Assembly (NCBI GenBank): GCA_001970955.1
Contig: MPUH01000550.1
Coordinates: 1 to 46,480 of the forward strand
Length of the DNA: 46,480 nt
Source of the DNA: Stentor coeruleus
Taxonomy: Eukaryota > Ciliophora > Heterotrichea > Heterotrichida > Stentoridae
Reading direction: 5' to 3'
In this document: positions 28,410 to 37,644 of the stretch, piece by piece
Numbering within the stretch: the stretch's first letter is position 1
How the letters are laid out: each line of letters opens with the position of its first letter
Translations under genes and position numbers: made by a program
Notes under the pieces: model-generated
What the model saw: only the letters and a program-made list of their open reading frames with translations
What the model was told of the DNA's origin: nothing
Database searches by the model: none

Positions 28410-29933
28410 GATATTTTCGAAGTATTAGCCGAACCCTTCAGCAAAATTCCCGCTCCAGATTTCAACACAACCCATATCAAGCCAGTCCGTGTGCTTTTCC
28501 CCCACAGTCAAGAAGCTAAAAAATTTTCACTCCCTGAGAATTCTATCAAACTAGAAAGTGCTTGGGACAACTACAAGATCTCAATCCACGATTTACCAAG
28601 CGTGAACTCTCTAGACCTTTTTTCAAAAAGACATCTAAGGGAAAAAATATCTGCATTAAATTTACAAATAAAGCAATACGAAAGTGATGACGTAACAAAA
28701 AAGAAAAGAGAAGCTAATCCTTACACTTTGCTTAAAAAACCTACCCCAAACTTCAAAAACCAAGGAGTGACACGTATGGCTAATCTAGTAAAGCTCTTTC
28801 CAGAGCTCATAGAAAAGAATTTTATGCTTTCTGAGTTTAAATTTCTAACTCTAGCTGATAAAGGGGGGTACTCAGAATATATAGTTGACCAATATAGAAG
28901 TAAATTCTTCGAAGACCCAATCGGATATTCCCTTTTCCCAAAAACTGCTTTCAAAGTAGACTCAGTATCTTTAAGAACTGAAGGGGATATCAATTTTAAC
29001 ACAATCCAAGCTTTTGCTGAAGATATGGCTTTACAAGACTCAGACCCTTCATTTATGCTTATTTACAATGATCTTAGTTGGAAAGAACTTGACCATAATC
29101 TTGAAGAAAAGTATATGAAACTTTATCTAGCATATTCAATATACCTATCCGTCAAACTTTTAGCTCGTGGTGGGAATATGATTGTAAAATTATATAATAC
29201 TTCACATCCAGCTACTATTGAACTTATATATATAGTTGCATCATTTTTCAAATCTATATCTCTTGTTAAACTTATATCATCATCTCCACATTCATCTGTA
29301 AGATTTATTTAGTCTAGAGTTCTTGTTGGTTTAGATTATTGTGGTAGTGAAGACTTGGGGGTATTTGAGAATATGTGCATTGAATTAGAAAAACATTTGC
29401 ATAATGATCAGGATTTAGAACATGTTGCAGATTTTGCTAAGGTTGTGGGAAATGATCGATTCCAGGATTATGTTGTTAATCAGAATTCAGCTATTTTTGA
29501 GTCGCAGATAATCGCTTTACAGAGGCTACTCGGGTTTTTGGAAGATGTGAAAGTACAGAAAATTGATAAAGATGAAGTTTGTGAAAAGTGCTTAGTTGAT
29601 TGGAAACTTATTGAAATGACGATGGAAGAGAAAAAAGAGCATATGATGGAAACGCCAACTTATACGAATTACGCTAAAACAGTTGCGATGATTAAGAATG
29701 AAAGGGCACCGGATATATCAGGAATTATGAATATAGTTGATAGATATCCTTCGCAAAAAAAGGATATCAAGTTGAAAAACTCTGCGAGAAAAAGACCAGA
29801 AGAAATTATCCCTCAAAGAAGTATTGATATAGAGAAGTTAGCTAGTATTGATATGAAAACGTCTATAGAGGATTTAAGATTTTTCAAGCCTAAACAGAGT
29901 AAGAGTAAGGTACAAAAAAAACCAGCAAAATAG
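28407..29933 (+). CDS. FtsJ-fold, CMTR-like RNA 2'-O-methyltransferase (divergent), two exons
   Basis: Exons are 28407-29297 and 29313-29933, with a 15-base intron between. The product has 503 residues. Without splicing the ORF stops at TAG inside the intron, and the downstream frame lacks a good start. Middle landmarks: MANLVKLFPELIEKNF (position of the first catalytic Lys), FLTLADKGGYSEYIV (SAM-binding GG-F/Y-SEY motif), FMLIYNDLSW (catalytic Asp) and GGNMIVKLYN (second Lys). This layout resembles cap-specific mRNA methyltransferases (CMTR1/2). The fourth tetrad residue, usually Glu in S-x-E-x-Y, is not evident; the spliced junction reads SPHSSSRVLVG. The C-terminal 200 residues are helical and basic and unrecognised. 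It may be an active variant or a pseudo-enzyme. The exact family is moderately sure. Confidence 0.75.
29298..29312 (+). other. 15-nt spliceosomal intron
   Basis: The sequence GTAAGATTTATTTAG has GT-AG ends and ends in the TAG that would otherwise stop translation. Its length is a multiple of three, and both sides are in the same frame. It falls within a conserved segment of the methyltransferase fold. Confidence 0.85.
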
Positions 29934-30926
29934 TAGTTAATAAGTAAAGATTTAGAAATTTTGTCAATGCGATTTTTTATTTTAGAATATTGGAAATGAA
30001 GATTTATAATACTAGATTTGAGTGTATTTGTGTTATAGTGAAAGATTATAATTCACATTATTTAGGATAATTTCTTTTCTTCTGTCTTTAGACCTTATAG
30101 TTTTTGTTATAATTATTTATTCTAAACTTAATTTCAATAAAATCATAATTCAAATAGACTAAAATTATTCAACTAATAAAAATTTCAAAGTGAAACAAAA
30201 CAATTATTCATAATATTAGTAAAAGATTAATCAAATATCTTTAAACTACTATAAATAATTCATAGAGTTAGTTTTATCAAATCTTAATTCAATAAGATAA
30301 AATTTTATACTAATTCCAAGAGTTGGAGAAAATATGGTTATCGTCATCAAAATCCCGATACCAAGTTAAACATATGATTATAAAACAAAAACTTAATAAT
30401 AAATTTGTCTTATAATTAAACACCTTTCTTGCATTTCCAATAAGTTAAATTAGCCGATACTATTAAGAAAAAAAAAAATTTATGTCTTACTAATTATTAG
30501 ATCTGAATAGAATTCATTAGCTTAATTTAGATAATTATACTTTTTCTTCACACTTTTTTATTGAATATTAATTCTCTTAATCAATGATTTATGAGTGTGA
30601 TATGAGTATATAATAAGAGTTTAATAATATGAGCTAAAAGTATTTATGAGTTATATTTATATATAAAATCTGCATGAAGATGCTCTAAAGTAAAGTATCA
30701 TAACCCTAACTTGCAACTATATGAAAGTTTAAGTGAAAAATTTTGAAAATTTTAATATTCATTTCAAAGATTTTTTCTAACTAGTTTCACAATAATATTT
30801 TGCTATGCATTTTCACTCGAAGCCATAAATCTATATTCCTTATATTTTATCAATACAATTATATATTATACAAGATATTTTCTTGTCAAAACGATAGAAT
30901 AAAATATCCATAATATAAACTTAAAA
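29934..30926. other. Intergenic region, AT-rich
   Basis: No gene supported. The only curiosity is a 29-codon open stretch near 30295-30370 containing WRKYG, treated under rejected observations. The last 60 bases before the Rab gene are very AT-rich. Confidence 0.4.
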
Positions 30927-31565
30927 ATGCAAGAATCAGATTGCGTAACTTATAAGATCATCATTATTGGAGATGGGACTGTAGGAAAAACTAGTTTGGT
31001 TAAAAGAATAGTTGATAACCAATTCTCATACTCTACTCCACTGACAATTGGTGTTGATAATTACTCAAAAATCCTAGCAATAAACAGCACAACCAAAATA
31101 AACTTAAGCATCTGGGATACAGCGGGCCAAGAACGTTTTTCTATGATAGCTCCATCTTATTTCCGAGGTAGTCATGCTGCTATTATAGTATTTGACATAA
31201 CAAACGAGAAATCCTTCAGAAGAGTTGAATATTGGACTAAACAAATCAAAGAATACGCTGCTTCTAACATAAAAGTTATGCTTATCGGTAATAAAATCGA
31301 CATGGAAGACAAAAGAAAAGTTATTAGAAAAGTAAGTGTAGACTTCGCCCGTACTAATAATATGATGTTTTTTGAAACATCATGTTTTAATGCAACAAAT
31401 GTGGAGAGGGCTTTTTTAGAGCTTGGTAGGAAGCTTCATGAAGATGAATTTAGACCAAATTATTCTGAAAATGGGGCTGAACGTATGGAGGATGAAGGGA
31501 AAAAAATATCACTTGTTATACCTGCACCTCCTGTTAAGCCAAAAAAAAAGAAAAAATTTTGTTAA
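30927..31565 (+). CDS. Rab-family small GTPase
   Basis: A 212-residue protein. All G boxes are present: GDGTVGKTS (G1, about 14-22), the effector Thr in PLTIGVD (G2), WDTAGQERF (G3), GNKID (G4) and ETSCFNATN (G5). The RabF-like pieces IWDTAGQERF and YFRGSHAAIIVFDIT identify a Rab rather than Ras or Rho. Rabs recruit effectors to vesicle membranes. The C-terminus is a Lys/Pro-rich tail ending KKKKKFC, with one terminal Cys instead of the usual CC or CxC double geranylgeranylation site. The exact subfamily cannot be named by eye. It has no intron. Confidence 0.95.
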   Translation: MQESDCVTYKIIIIGDGTVGKTSLVKRIVDNQFSYSTPLTIGVDNYSKILAINSTTKINLSIWDTAGQERFSMIAPSYFRGSHAAIIVFDITNEKSFRRVEYWTKQIKEYAASNIKVMLIGNKIDMEDKRKVIRKVSVDFARTNNMMFFETSCFNATNVERAFLELGRKLHEDEFRPNYSENGAERMEDEGKKISLVIPAPPVKPKKKKKFC

Positions 31566-31999
31566 AGCTTTAAGAAGGAAGTTATTAGATTAAAATATAG
31601 AGTTTTTAATTAAAGCTGGGATAAAGGTAAATGTAAGTGCATAAAAGTTGTAGTCAATATAAAAATTGATATAATATAGAGTTGTTGAATTAAATATTGA
31701 AATTATTTGAAGAAAAAAATAGCAAGGATTTTTTTTTGTGGAAATTATATGTTATGAGAAAGGATTTGGGGTAAAATAATAGAGTTATTATTATGAGCAG
31801 AGGGTGTTTATAAAGGTTTTCTTAAAATTTTCATTAAATAACTGTTTCAGTATAAATTGATGAGATTTATTTCAGTTATATACAATTTATCATCTATTCT
31901 CTATATCTTAAATATATATTATATAATTCATCATTTGTAACTCTAACTTTTACCTCTCCTTCTTGGTGGAGTCTTACTACAAGACAAACTAATTATAAA
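31566..31999. other. Intergenic region between convergent genes
   Basis: AT-rich 3' flanks of the Rab gene and of the minus-strand gene. I see no ORF, RNA gene or repeat. Confidence 0.4.
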
Positions 32000-32953
32000 T
32001 TACGTGTGCTTCCTATTACCAACTGAACAAGGCACTAAAGTATAAGGTGAGTCCATGAGCTTTGCTGTCATATTTAAATCAGCTTTTCTCCTTTTAATTT
32101 TCTGAGCCTTTGAATACTCCATCAATATAATCAACTCTTCATCTGTAATCTCAGTACAATTAAATTCGTTTTGTAATTTCATCAAAAGTTCACTTGGACT
32201 TCTAGAATGCTTTATAATCCTTATAACTTTCTTTGTCTTTTCAGATTGATTATCAGAAGTTCCACTTACAATTTTCTTGACTATTTTTAAGACTTTTTCA
32301 GGCTCAGAAGCTTTTAGTTTTTTTTTCTTAGACAATATCCCAGCATTCTGAACTTCAATAGCTTTAAGAATAAAAGCATTTTTATACAAACTATTGTTTT
32401 GGAAAGCTTCATGAAATATTTTAGATAAGTCAGAGAATAATTCAGTTATACCTAAAGTAAAGCATGAGTCGAAAAAATCGTAATACTCTATCGGGTCAGT
32501 TCTTCCAAGGAAAAAATATTCTGTTAAATCTTCAGGACTTGAAAAAAAATCGAGAAGCTGGCTTAAAAGAAGTTTGAAATCTTGTGGAGGTGGGAGAGAT
32601 GTGCAGGATATGTTAGTGATAGTAGCTTCTGTTGTTGACATGTTTTTTGAACGATTTTTTGCTCTTGGAGGTATCCTGTGGGTGCTATTTTTTTGAATTG
32701 GTAGGATTTTGTAATGAGGCAACACATTAGGACAAACAATAAAAGGAGAACGGCTTGAGTGCCTTTTGTGGGGTTGTGGGGAGATTATTAATGCTGTTTT
32801 GGAATTGGCTTCTTCAGAGTTTTTATCCGACTTTGAAGTCGCATGGATTCTTACTATTTTTGGACTGGATATCTTTTACCTGAACCTGAGAATGTGGCCA
32901 GGCGCTGAAAGAGCTATTTTTGGCTTGCACCTGTTCTGTCTTTTCTGCGACAT
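32000..32953 (-). CDS. Unknown basic protein, two exons
   Basis: Exon 1 is 32880-32953 and exon 2 is 32000-32864, with a 15-base intron. The product has 312 residues. The long ORF alone has no upstream ATG; going back through the intron gives an ATG start (MSQKRQNRCKPKIALSAPGH) with a consistent frame. The first 110 residues are basic, Ser/Pro-rich and probably disordered. The middle is helical (DFKLLLSQLLDFFSSPEDLT, then YYDFFDSCFTLGITELFSDL). It is followed by a Lys-rich stretch and a second helical part (SPSELLMKLQNEFNCTEITD) that could be a small alpha domain. I do not recognise a family. Nuclear localisation is plausible from the Lys/Arg clusters only. Confidence 0.72.
32865..32879 (-). 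other. 15-nt spliceosomal intron
   Basis: On the minus strand it reads GTAAAAGATATCCAG. It contains an in-frame TAA when retained. Removal links an ATG-led exon to the long ORF. It has the same A at position 10 and flanking T residues as the other two introns. Confidence 0.8.
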
Positions 32954-34039
32954 CTTCAAGTATTAATATGCTAGATAAACATAGATTTAACTTATTTTAT
33001 AGCATTTAATGAGATTTCGAAGTAATTTTTATGTAACTTGGCACCTTTAGAAATTAAAACTTAGTATTTTTTCTTTTAAATTATAATGAATTTTATCGGT
33101 AATATAATTGATAAGAATATGGGTTAGAAAATATGCTAAGGTAAAGAAGTTAAGGAATAAAGGATTGAGTTTGATATGAGGATTTTGATAATAGAGTTAT
33201 TAAAATAAAGGTTAGAATTAATTTAAAAGAATGCAATGAAAATATAGAAGAGTTAAAAATTTTGAATTTTTGTACCTGAAGTTTTTCACATTAGAAGCTG
33301 TAATTTTGGAGTTTTTTATTATAAAAAACTCTATTTGTTGTAGTATTTTTAACACCAAAACCTGTTTTAATATAAACTGAATAACCATAAGAATTTATTA
33401 AATTTTGTTATAGTTTTTTAAAGTCATTTCAATGTCAGTTAAAATGCTTCTGTAAGACTGGAAGAAAATGTTTTCTACACATAAGTATCATTTGATAACA
33501 CCCAGTTATTGTTCAGATATTGGTAAGCGTTTTCAGATCAGTAGGTAGATCTTGAAAGCAGTACCTCCAAAACATAGAAACGATAGAAAATATAAGGGTT
33601 GATTAAACTACAGTTTCCTTCTGATTAATTGAAAAGAAACATCTAATTATTAATCATGTTTTAACAATAATCTCTTGGGTATTTAGTACCAAATAGAGGG
33701 TATTATTAGTAGGATAGTTTGAAGAAACAAAAGATATTCTAAGCCAACAAGGAGAAATGATGCAATGCTTGAATAAGTCTTATAAGTCAATTATAAGGAG
33801 TTTGTAGCGACATGTTATTGCTGACACAATTCAACTAGGCAAAAATATATGCCGTATATTGTTTGTATCAGAAATATGATGAGAATAGCTATGATATAGA
33901 ATATAATTCTAAAAGATATTGATAGGAGAAATATTGATAAAATATAAATGTTAATAGTACTTTAAGTTCTAAGGTTTTTAGTGAATCAGTTAAAATACAA
34001 TAATCATATGCTTCACAATCTCATAAAAAAAAATTAATA
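32954..34039. other. Intergenic region with a coding-like relic
   Basis: No intact gene. The plus strand at 33682-33922 has frames that look like eroded coding sequence. The remainder is AT-rich. A 32-codon ATG-led ORF at about 33468 (MFSTHKYHLITPSYCSDIGK) may belong to the same relic. Confidence 0.4.
33682..33922 (+). pseudogene. Possible decayed gene fragment
   Basis: One frame reads FEETKDILSQQGEMMQCLNK then SYKSIIRSL, TAG, RHVIADTIQLGKNICRILFV. A +/-1 shift then gives KYDENSYDIEYNSKRY and a stop. Three in-frame TAGs and the shift indicate decay if this was a gene. There is no recognised family, and chance cannot be excluded. Confidence 0.3.
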
Positions 34040-35284
34040 ATGGAAAACTCAAAACCATTATCAAAAAGCTTATTCAAATCACGAAGAAGATTCAGAAGGG
34101 TTAAAAGAAATAGATTTGCTTCAGTTGATCAAAAAACATCCAAAACCTATCAGGCGGGAATATTCTTAAAAAAAAATTTTTGCGAAATTCAAGATAAAGC
34201 ATATGAAAAAAATTCCATAATAGAGTTTGTGGAGAAAGTGGTTATACCAGTGCCAAGTTTAAACAGTGAAAATAATGAAAAGAGCCAAACAGATTCTATT
34301 TCTGATGTACATGATATAGAAACTAAACCATTTGTCAATAGCATGGACCCTTCGGAACATGCCGGGATTTTTAAGTTTGAAGCTGAGATCCATGAAAAAA
34401 CCATATCTAAAAGCCTGGAAAGCCTTAATCAGATAGTCACATCTGTATATGCACCTTCATATCATAAAACAAGTTTTTCGTGTATTTGTCAGTTTAAACC
34501 TCAGCCTTTTTATCGTCCAGAACTTGATGTTTTACAGAAAATATATAAGATTTTATCCCAGAAATCATATACAATTCAAAAACCTTGGCAAAAATCCTAC
34601 TTAGAAATCAAAAAATTTGTAGTCCCAAAAATCATCACAAGACCTGAAATAAAAACGCTGATTGTTGAGTCCAAGCACTTTTTTATCATAAAGCCAGTAT
34701 CCTTAAAAGAGCATCCTATAAACATCACTGTCTTCAAGCCAATAACAAATTTTGGTCCTACTTGCCGTCTAAACTATGAGAAAAACCCTTTAATCCTAAC
34801 AAAAATATCAGTTAACAAAATATCAAAACCAGTAACAAGTTTACAATTATGTCAATATAAACCATGTTTAAAACCAGTTTTAGCTTTATTTGAATACTCA
34901 CAGCAGGTTCCACAAGAATCAATTCTCTCATCAGACTTTAGATTCTTAGAAAATAACAAAGTTGATATTACAGAAAATTCTCTTGAAGCAAATACGAATG
35001 TTCCTATTGAAGAATCGATTTTTGAACTTAATTTAAGTAGTTCAGAATTGCTAGATAATATACAAAAAAATACATTTTTAGGAACTTGTATAAAGGAAAC
35101 ACAGATTAATACATTTGAGCAGAACATTTTAGGGAATAGTAATGCTCTTGATGAGAATGAATTTTGTTTACTTTCTAGTGAGATGTGCAGTGAAAGCTAT
35201 TTAGATAGGGAAAAGAAAGGGGTTTACTTTAAGCATTTGGATGAGATTGATAGTGAAAGTGATGATGAATATCAGATAATTTAG
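34040..35284 (+). CDS. Unknown low-complexity protein
   Basis: A 414-residue protein. It starts with a basic segment (SLFKSRRRFRRVKRNRF) that could bind nucleic acid or act as a nuclear signal. The middle is rich in Lys/Pro/Ile/Phe, with degenerate repeats of the type CQFKPQPFYRPEL and CQYKPCLKPVLALF. The C-terminal 120 residues are acidic and Ser/Asn/Glu-rich, ending DEIDSESDDEYQII. There are no membrane segments or enzyme motifs. I recognise no family. The acidic tail and basic head suggest a disordered regulatory or structural protein, but that is inference. Confidence 0.7.
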   Translation: MENSKPLSKSLFKSRRRFRRVKRNRFASVDQKTSKTYQAGIFLKKNFCEIQDKAYEKNSIIEFVEKVVIPVPSLNSENNEKSQTDSISDVHDIETKPFVNSMDPSEHAGIFKFEAEIHEKTISKSLESLNQIVTSVYAPSYHKTSFSCICQFKPQPFYRPELDVLQKIYKILSQKSYTIQKPWQKSYLEIKKFVVPKIITRPEIKTLIVESKHFFIIKPVSLKEHPINITVFKPITNFGPTCRLNYEKNPLILTKISVNKISKPVTSLQLCQYKPCLKPVLALFEYSQQVPQESILSSDFRFLENNKVDITENSLEANTNVPIEESIFELNLSSSELLDNIQKNTFLGTCIKETQINTFEQNILGNSNALDENEFCLLSSEMCSESYLDREKKGVYFKHLDEIDSESDDEYQII

Positions 35285-35909
35285 TGTATAGTAAAATTAT
35301 TTTAGTTAGGATTTTAGAAATTAATTTTTGTGATTATGTTTAAAGTAAAGTTAAGCTTGTTTTTTAGATATAAAATATTAAGTATTGCTTATGAGTTGAA
35401 ATTAAAAGGTGAGTAGGTCTATAAGGATTAAATTTATTATGAAATAAAATATATGGGTATAATGTTTATATATACATAGACAAAGAGGCTAACAAAGGTG
35501 ATGCCAAATAACTATTTTGGATATCTTATGGTTTATTCATATTTTTAGATAGATAATAAATTTATTATATTCTTCCATATTAAATATACACATAGTAATA
35601 TAATTTGATATACTCATACCATTATTAAAATAATATACTCATAAAAACTTTAACTAGAAAATTACTTTTTCATGATAGTCCAACTTGGAAAATATCATAA
35701 ATCACATAAAATTTACTTTTATAATCCATTTCGTCGTGAAATATTTATACATCAAAATATTTCATAAAAATTATAACCTTTTAGTCAATGGTATTTTTCG
35801 ATATCATAAATGCTTCATGGATGATTTTCTATAGTTTTTAGGGTATCTGATAACTTCTTATTAATCTGAATTAATTACAAATAAATTATGATTTTAAAAT
35901 AAAAATTAA
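35285..35909. other. Intergenic region, AT-rich
   Basis: No gene, RNA or repeat is visible up to the 32-base repeat that begins the Myb pseudogene. Confidence 0.4.
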
Positions 35910-35941
35910 CAAGGGCTGGACAATAGTCAAGCGATAATTCC
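35910..35941 (+). repeat. 32-bp exact repeat, copy 2
   Basis: Identical to 23569-23600. Here it lies in frame with, and at the 5' border of, the Myb pseudogene. The same orientation is seen in both places, 12.3 kb apart. Confidence 0.85.
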
Positions 35942-36380
35942 TCCCACATCAAGAGGTGGACTAAAATCCAAGCCCTAGACCCACGAAGAAGATCAAAGAC
36001 TTCTCGATCTAATCAATTTTCATGGGGTGAAAAAATGGGCAAAAATAGCAAAAGTTCTAAATAACTTATCAGACTCAAAACTAATCCGTAAAGGTAAACA
36101 TTGTAGAGAAAGGTGGCATAATCATTTAAATCCAGACATAAACAAAGGAGAATGAAGTTATGAAGAAAACCTGATTCTTTTAAAAGAACAGAGCGACTTT
36201 GGAAACAAATGGAGCAGTATAGCTAAATCTATTGAAGGAAGGACTGAAAATGCTGTAAAAAACAGATGGAACAGTATTTTAAAAAACGCAAGAGCCGATA
36301 TGAATATGAGCTGTATACCAACTCAAACTATAGTCAATATTCCAATAAGCCAAATTCAAAGCTTGATTAATAAGAGATAG
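35910..36380 (+). pseudogene. R2R3-type Myb (SANT) pseudogene
   Basis: One frame runs to a TAG at 36378-36380 and encodes two Myb repeats: THEEDQRLLDLINFHGVKKW ... KHCRERWHNHLNPDINKGE, then SYEENLILLKEQSDFGNKWS ... GRTENAVKNRWNS. In each repeat the first conserved Trp is replaced by a stop: TAG at 35976-35978 and TGA at 36153-36155, both one G-to-A change from TGG. There is no ATG in frame before an upstream TAA. Myb proteins of this type bind DNA as transcription factors. The first 32 bases are the exact repeat also found at 23569. No 15-base intron removes the stops. I judge it dead. Confidence 0.8.
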
Positions 36381-36507
36381 TAAATTAAAAATAACTATTA
36401 TATATTAACTTTATATATATGATTCAATATAATATAATAAACTATTTTTTATAAGTAAACAAAGATAGAATTATTTTATTTATGCTATTGGTTTTTGTAT
36501 TTGATTA

Positions 36508-36804
36508 TTAGGTTCTTAGGTCCATGCTTTGGCTTTCTGGTATACTCAAAATTATTGTTAATACAGCTTGGGAGTCCTGTTCAGATATTTCATTAACCTG
36601 AGCTAAATTTTTAAACTTTTGCTTTAGTTTTTCAGCTATGGCCACAGCTTTGACAGCACCATTTTGTACGCCAACTAGCACTATTTTCCCAGTTTCAGAT
36701 ATCTTTTCTTCAATAGCTGGGAATATTCTTTTTACCTTAGATTTACCATCAAGGACGAAATCTCCCATATTAAAATTATATAATTTTTTTTTACCTATCC
36801 ACAT
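36508..36804 (-). CDS. Small Alba-like nucleic-acid-binding protein
   Basis: A 98-residue protein, or 86 if translation starts at the second ATG (36768), which follows a TATAATTTTAAT leader and may be the real start. The core GKIVLVGVQNGAVKAVAIAE KLKQKF followed by VNEISEQDSQAVLTIILSIP fits the short beta-alpha-beta-alpha-beta Alba fold: a glycine-rich turn, then a helix with V-x-x-A-E-x-L-K. Alba-family proteins bind DNA or RNA, including in RNase P/MRP (Rpp20/25) and in translational control in protists. The assignment is by pattern only. It lies 93 bases downstream of the eL8 gene on the same strand. Confidence 0.6.
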   Translation of the reverse strand: MWIGKKKLYNFNMGDFVLDGKSKVKRIFPAIEEKISETGKIVLVGVQNGAVKAVAIAEKLKQKFKNLAQVNEISEQDSQAVLTIILSIPESQSMDLRT

Positions 36805-36897
36805 ATTTCAATAAATCCTTCTTATTCAATAAAACATCTTCTCCAATAATCATCACTTTTTATTAACGCACTAAAATGTAAGAAACTATCTAAATAT

Positions 36898-37644
36898 TTA
36901 AAGTCCTGCTTTCTTGGCAGCTTCATGGGCAATAAGTTTCTCTTTCTCTTCTTGTCTTCTAATACTCTTCGCTCCCATAACTCCTCCACCCCATTTAGAT
37001 ACTTCAGGGTTATCATTAAACTGAGCTCTAGCATTCTTGACAATCAATTCTAATTCATGAACATCTTCTTTTCTAACTTCAGTCAAAGCAACAGCTGTGC
37101 AAGTCTTTTTATGAGTCATCAAACCAAGTCTAGACCTACTTTTAACAATAACATAAGGAACGTTCATACTCCTACAGAGCGCTGGGAGCCATAAGACAAG
37201 TTCGATAGGGTCTACATCGTGGGAAATAACAACAAGTTTAGCTTTGTTGGATTCAACTAAATGGGTTATATGTTGAAGACCGAATTTTAATAGATATGGC
37301 TTCGTTTTTGACTTTTCGCCTTTGGCTTCGTTTTCAAGTCTGGCCTTTTTTTGTTCTCTGGACTCAGGCTTGTACTTGTTCAGAAGTCGGAAAAGAGCTG
37401 TGGCTTGAGCTTTGTCGAGGGTATTGCGGAACTGGTTGATTGGTGGTGGGACTTTGAGTCTGGTAAGAAGAACCCTACGCTTGCGTTGAAGCTGGATATA
37501 TTCAGGCCAACGAACATACCTGTAGAGGTCGCGTTTTGGCTGTAAATTACCCCCAATACGGTAGTTACGTTCTCTTTTCTCAAACAGAGGGTTTTCCGTC
37601 TCTTTGGCTGCTGCAGGCTTTTTCTTACCTTGCTTCTTGACCAT
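36898..37644 (-). CDS. RPL7A: 60S ribosomal protein eL8 (RPL7A)
   Basis: A 248-residue protein, close to the family length (about 260). Landmarks: NPLFEKRERNYRIGGNLQPK and the basic YRYVRWPEYIQLQRKRR at the N-terminus, PPPINQFRNTLDKAQATALF, then the L7Ae/L30e/S12e core LVVISHDVDPIELVLWLPAL and VKSRSRLGLMTHKKTCTAVA. eL8 is a structural protein of the large subunit that contacts expansion-segment rRNA. A very G-rich (coding-strand C/T-rich) stretch lies directly upstream (about 37650-37900), in keeping with a strongly expressed gene having a pyrimidine-rich 5' flank. Confidence 0.98.
   Translation of the reverse strand: MVKKQGKKKPAAAKETENPLFEKRERNYRIGGNLQPKRDLYRYVRWPEYIQLQRKRRVLLTRLKVPPPINQFRNTLDKAQATALFRLLNKYKPESREQKKARLENEAKGEKSKTKPYLLKFGLQHITHLVESNKAKLVVISHDVDPIELVLWLPALCRSMNVPYVIVKSRSRLGLMTHKKTCTAVALTEVRKEDVHELELIVKNARAQFNDNPEVSKWGGGVMGAKSIRRQEEKEKLIAHEAAKKAGL

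Noticed and set aside
30295..30370. A short plus-strand frame containing SWRKYGYRHQNPDT, resembling the WRKY motif
   Set aside because: It is only 29 codons between stops, has no ATG, lacks the zinc-binding C-C-H-H set of WRKY domains, and a second frame is also open there. Chance is more likely.
32766..32966. 66-codon plus-strand ORF
   Set aside because: It is antisense to exon 1 and part of exon 2 of the two-exon gene at 32000-32953, which has a consistent ATG and intron.
36140..36160. TGA read as Trp (Blepharisma-type code)
   Set aside because: Intact genes in this window contain no internal TGA over many thousands of codons, and the Polo kinase and CCT genes end in TGA. A code change would not explain the TAG at the other Trp.
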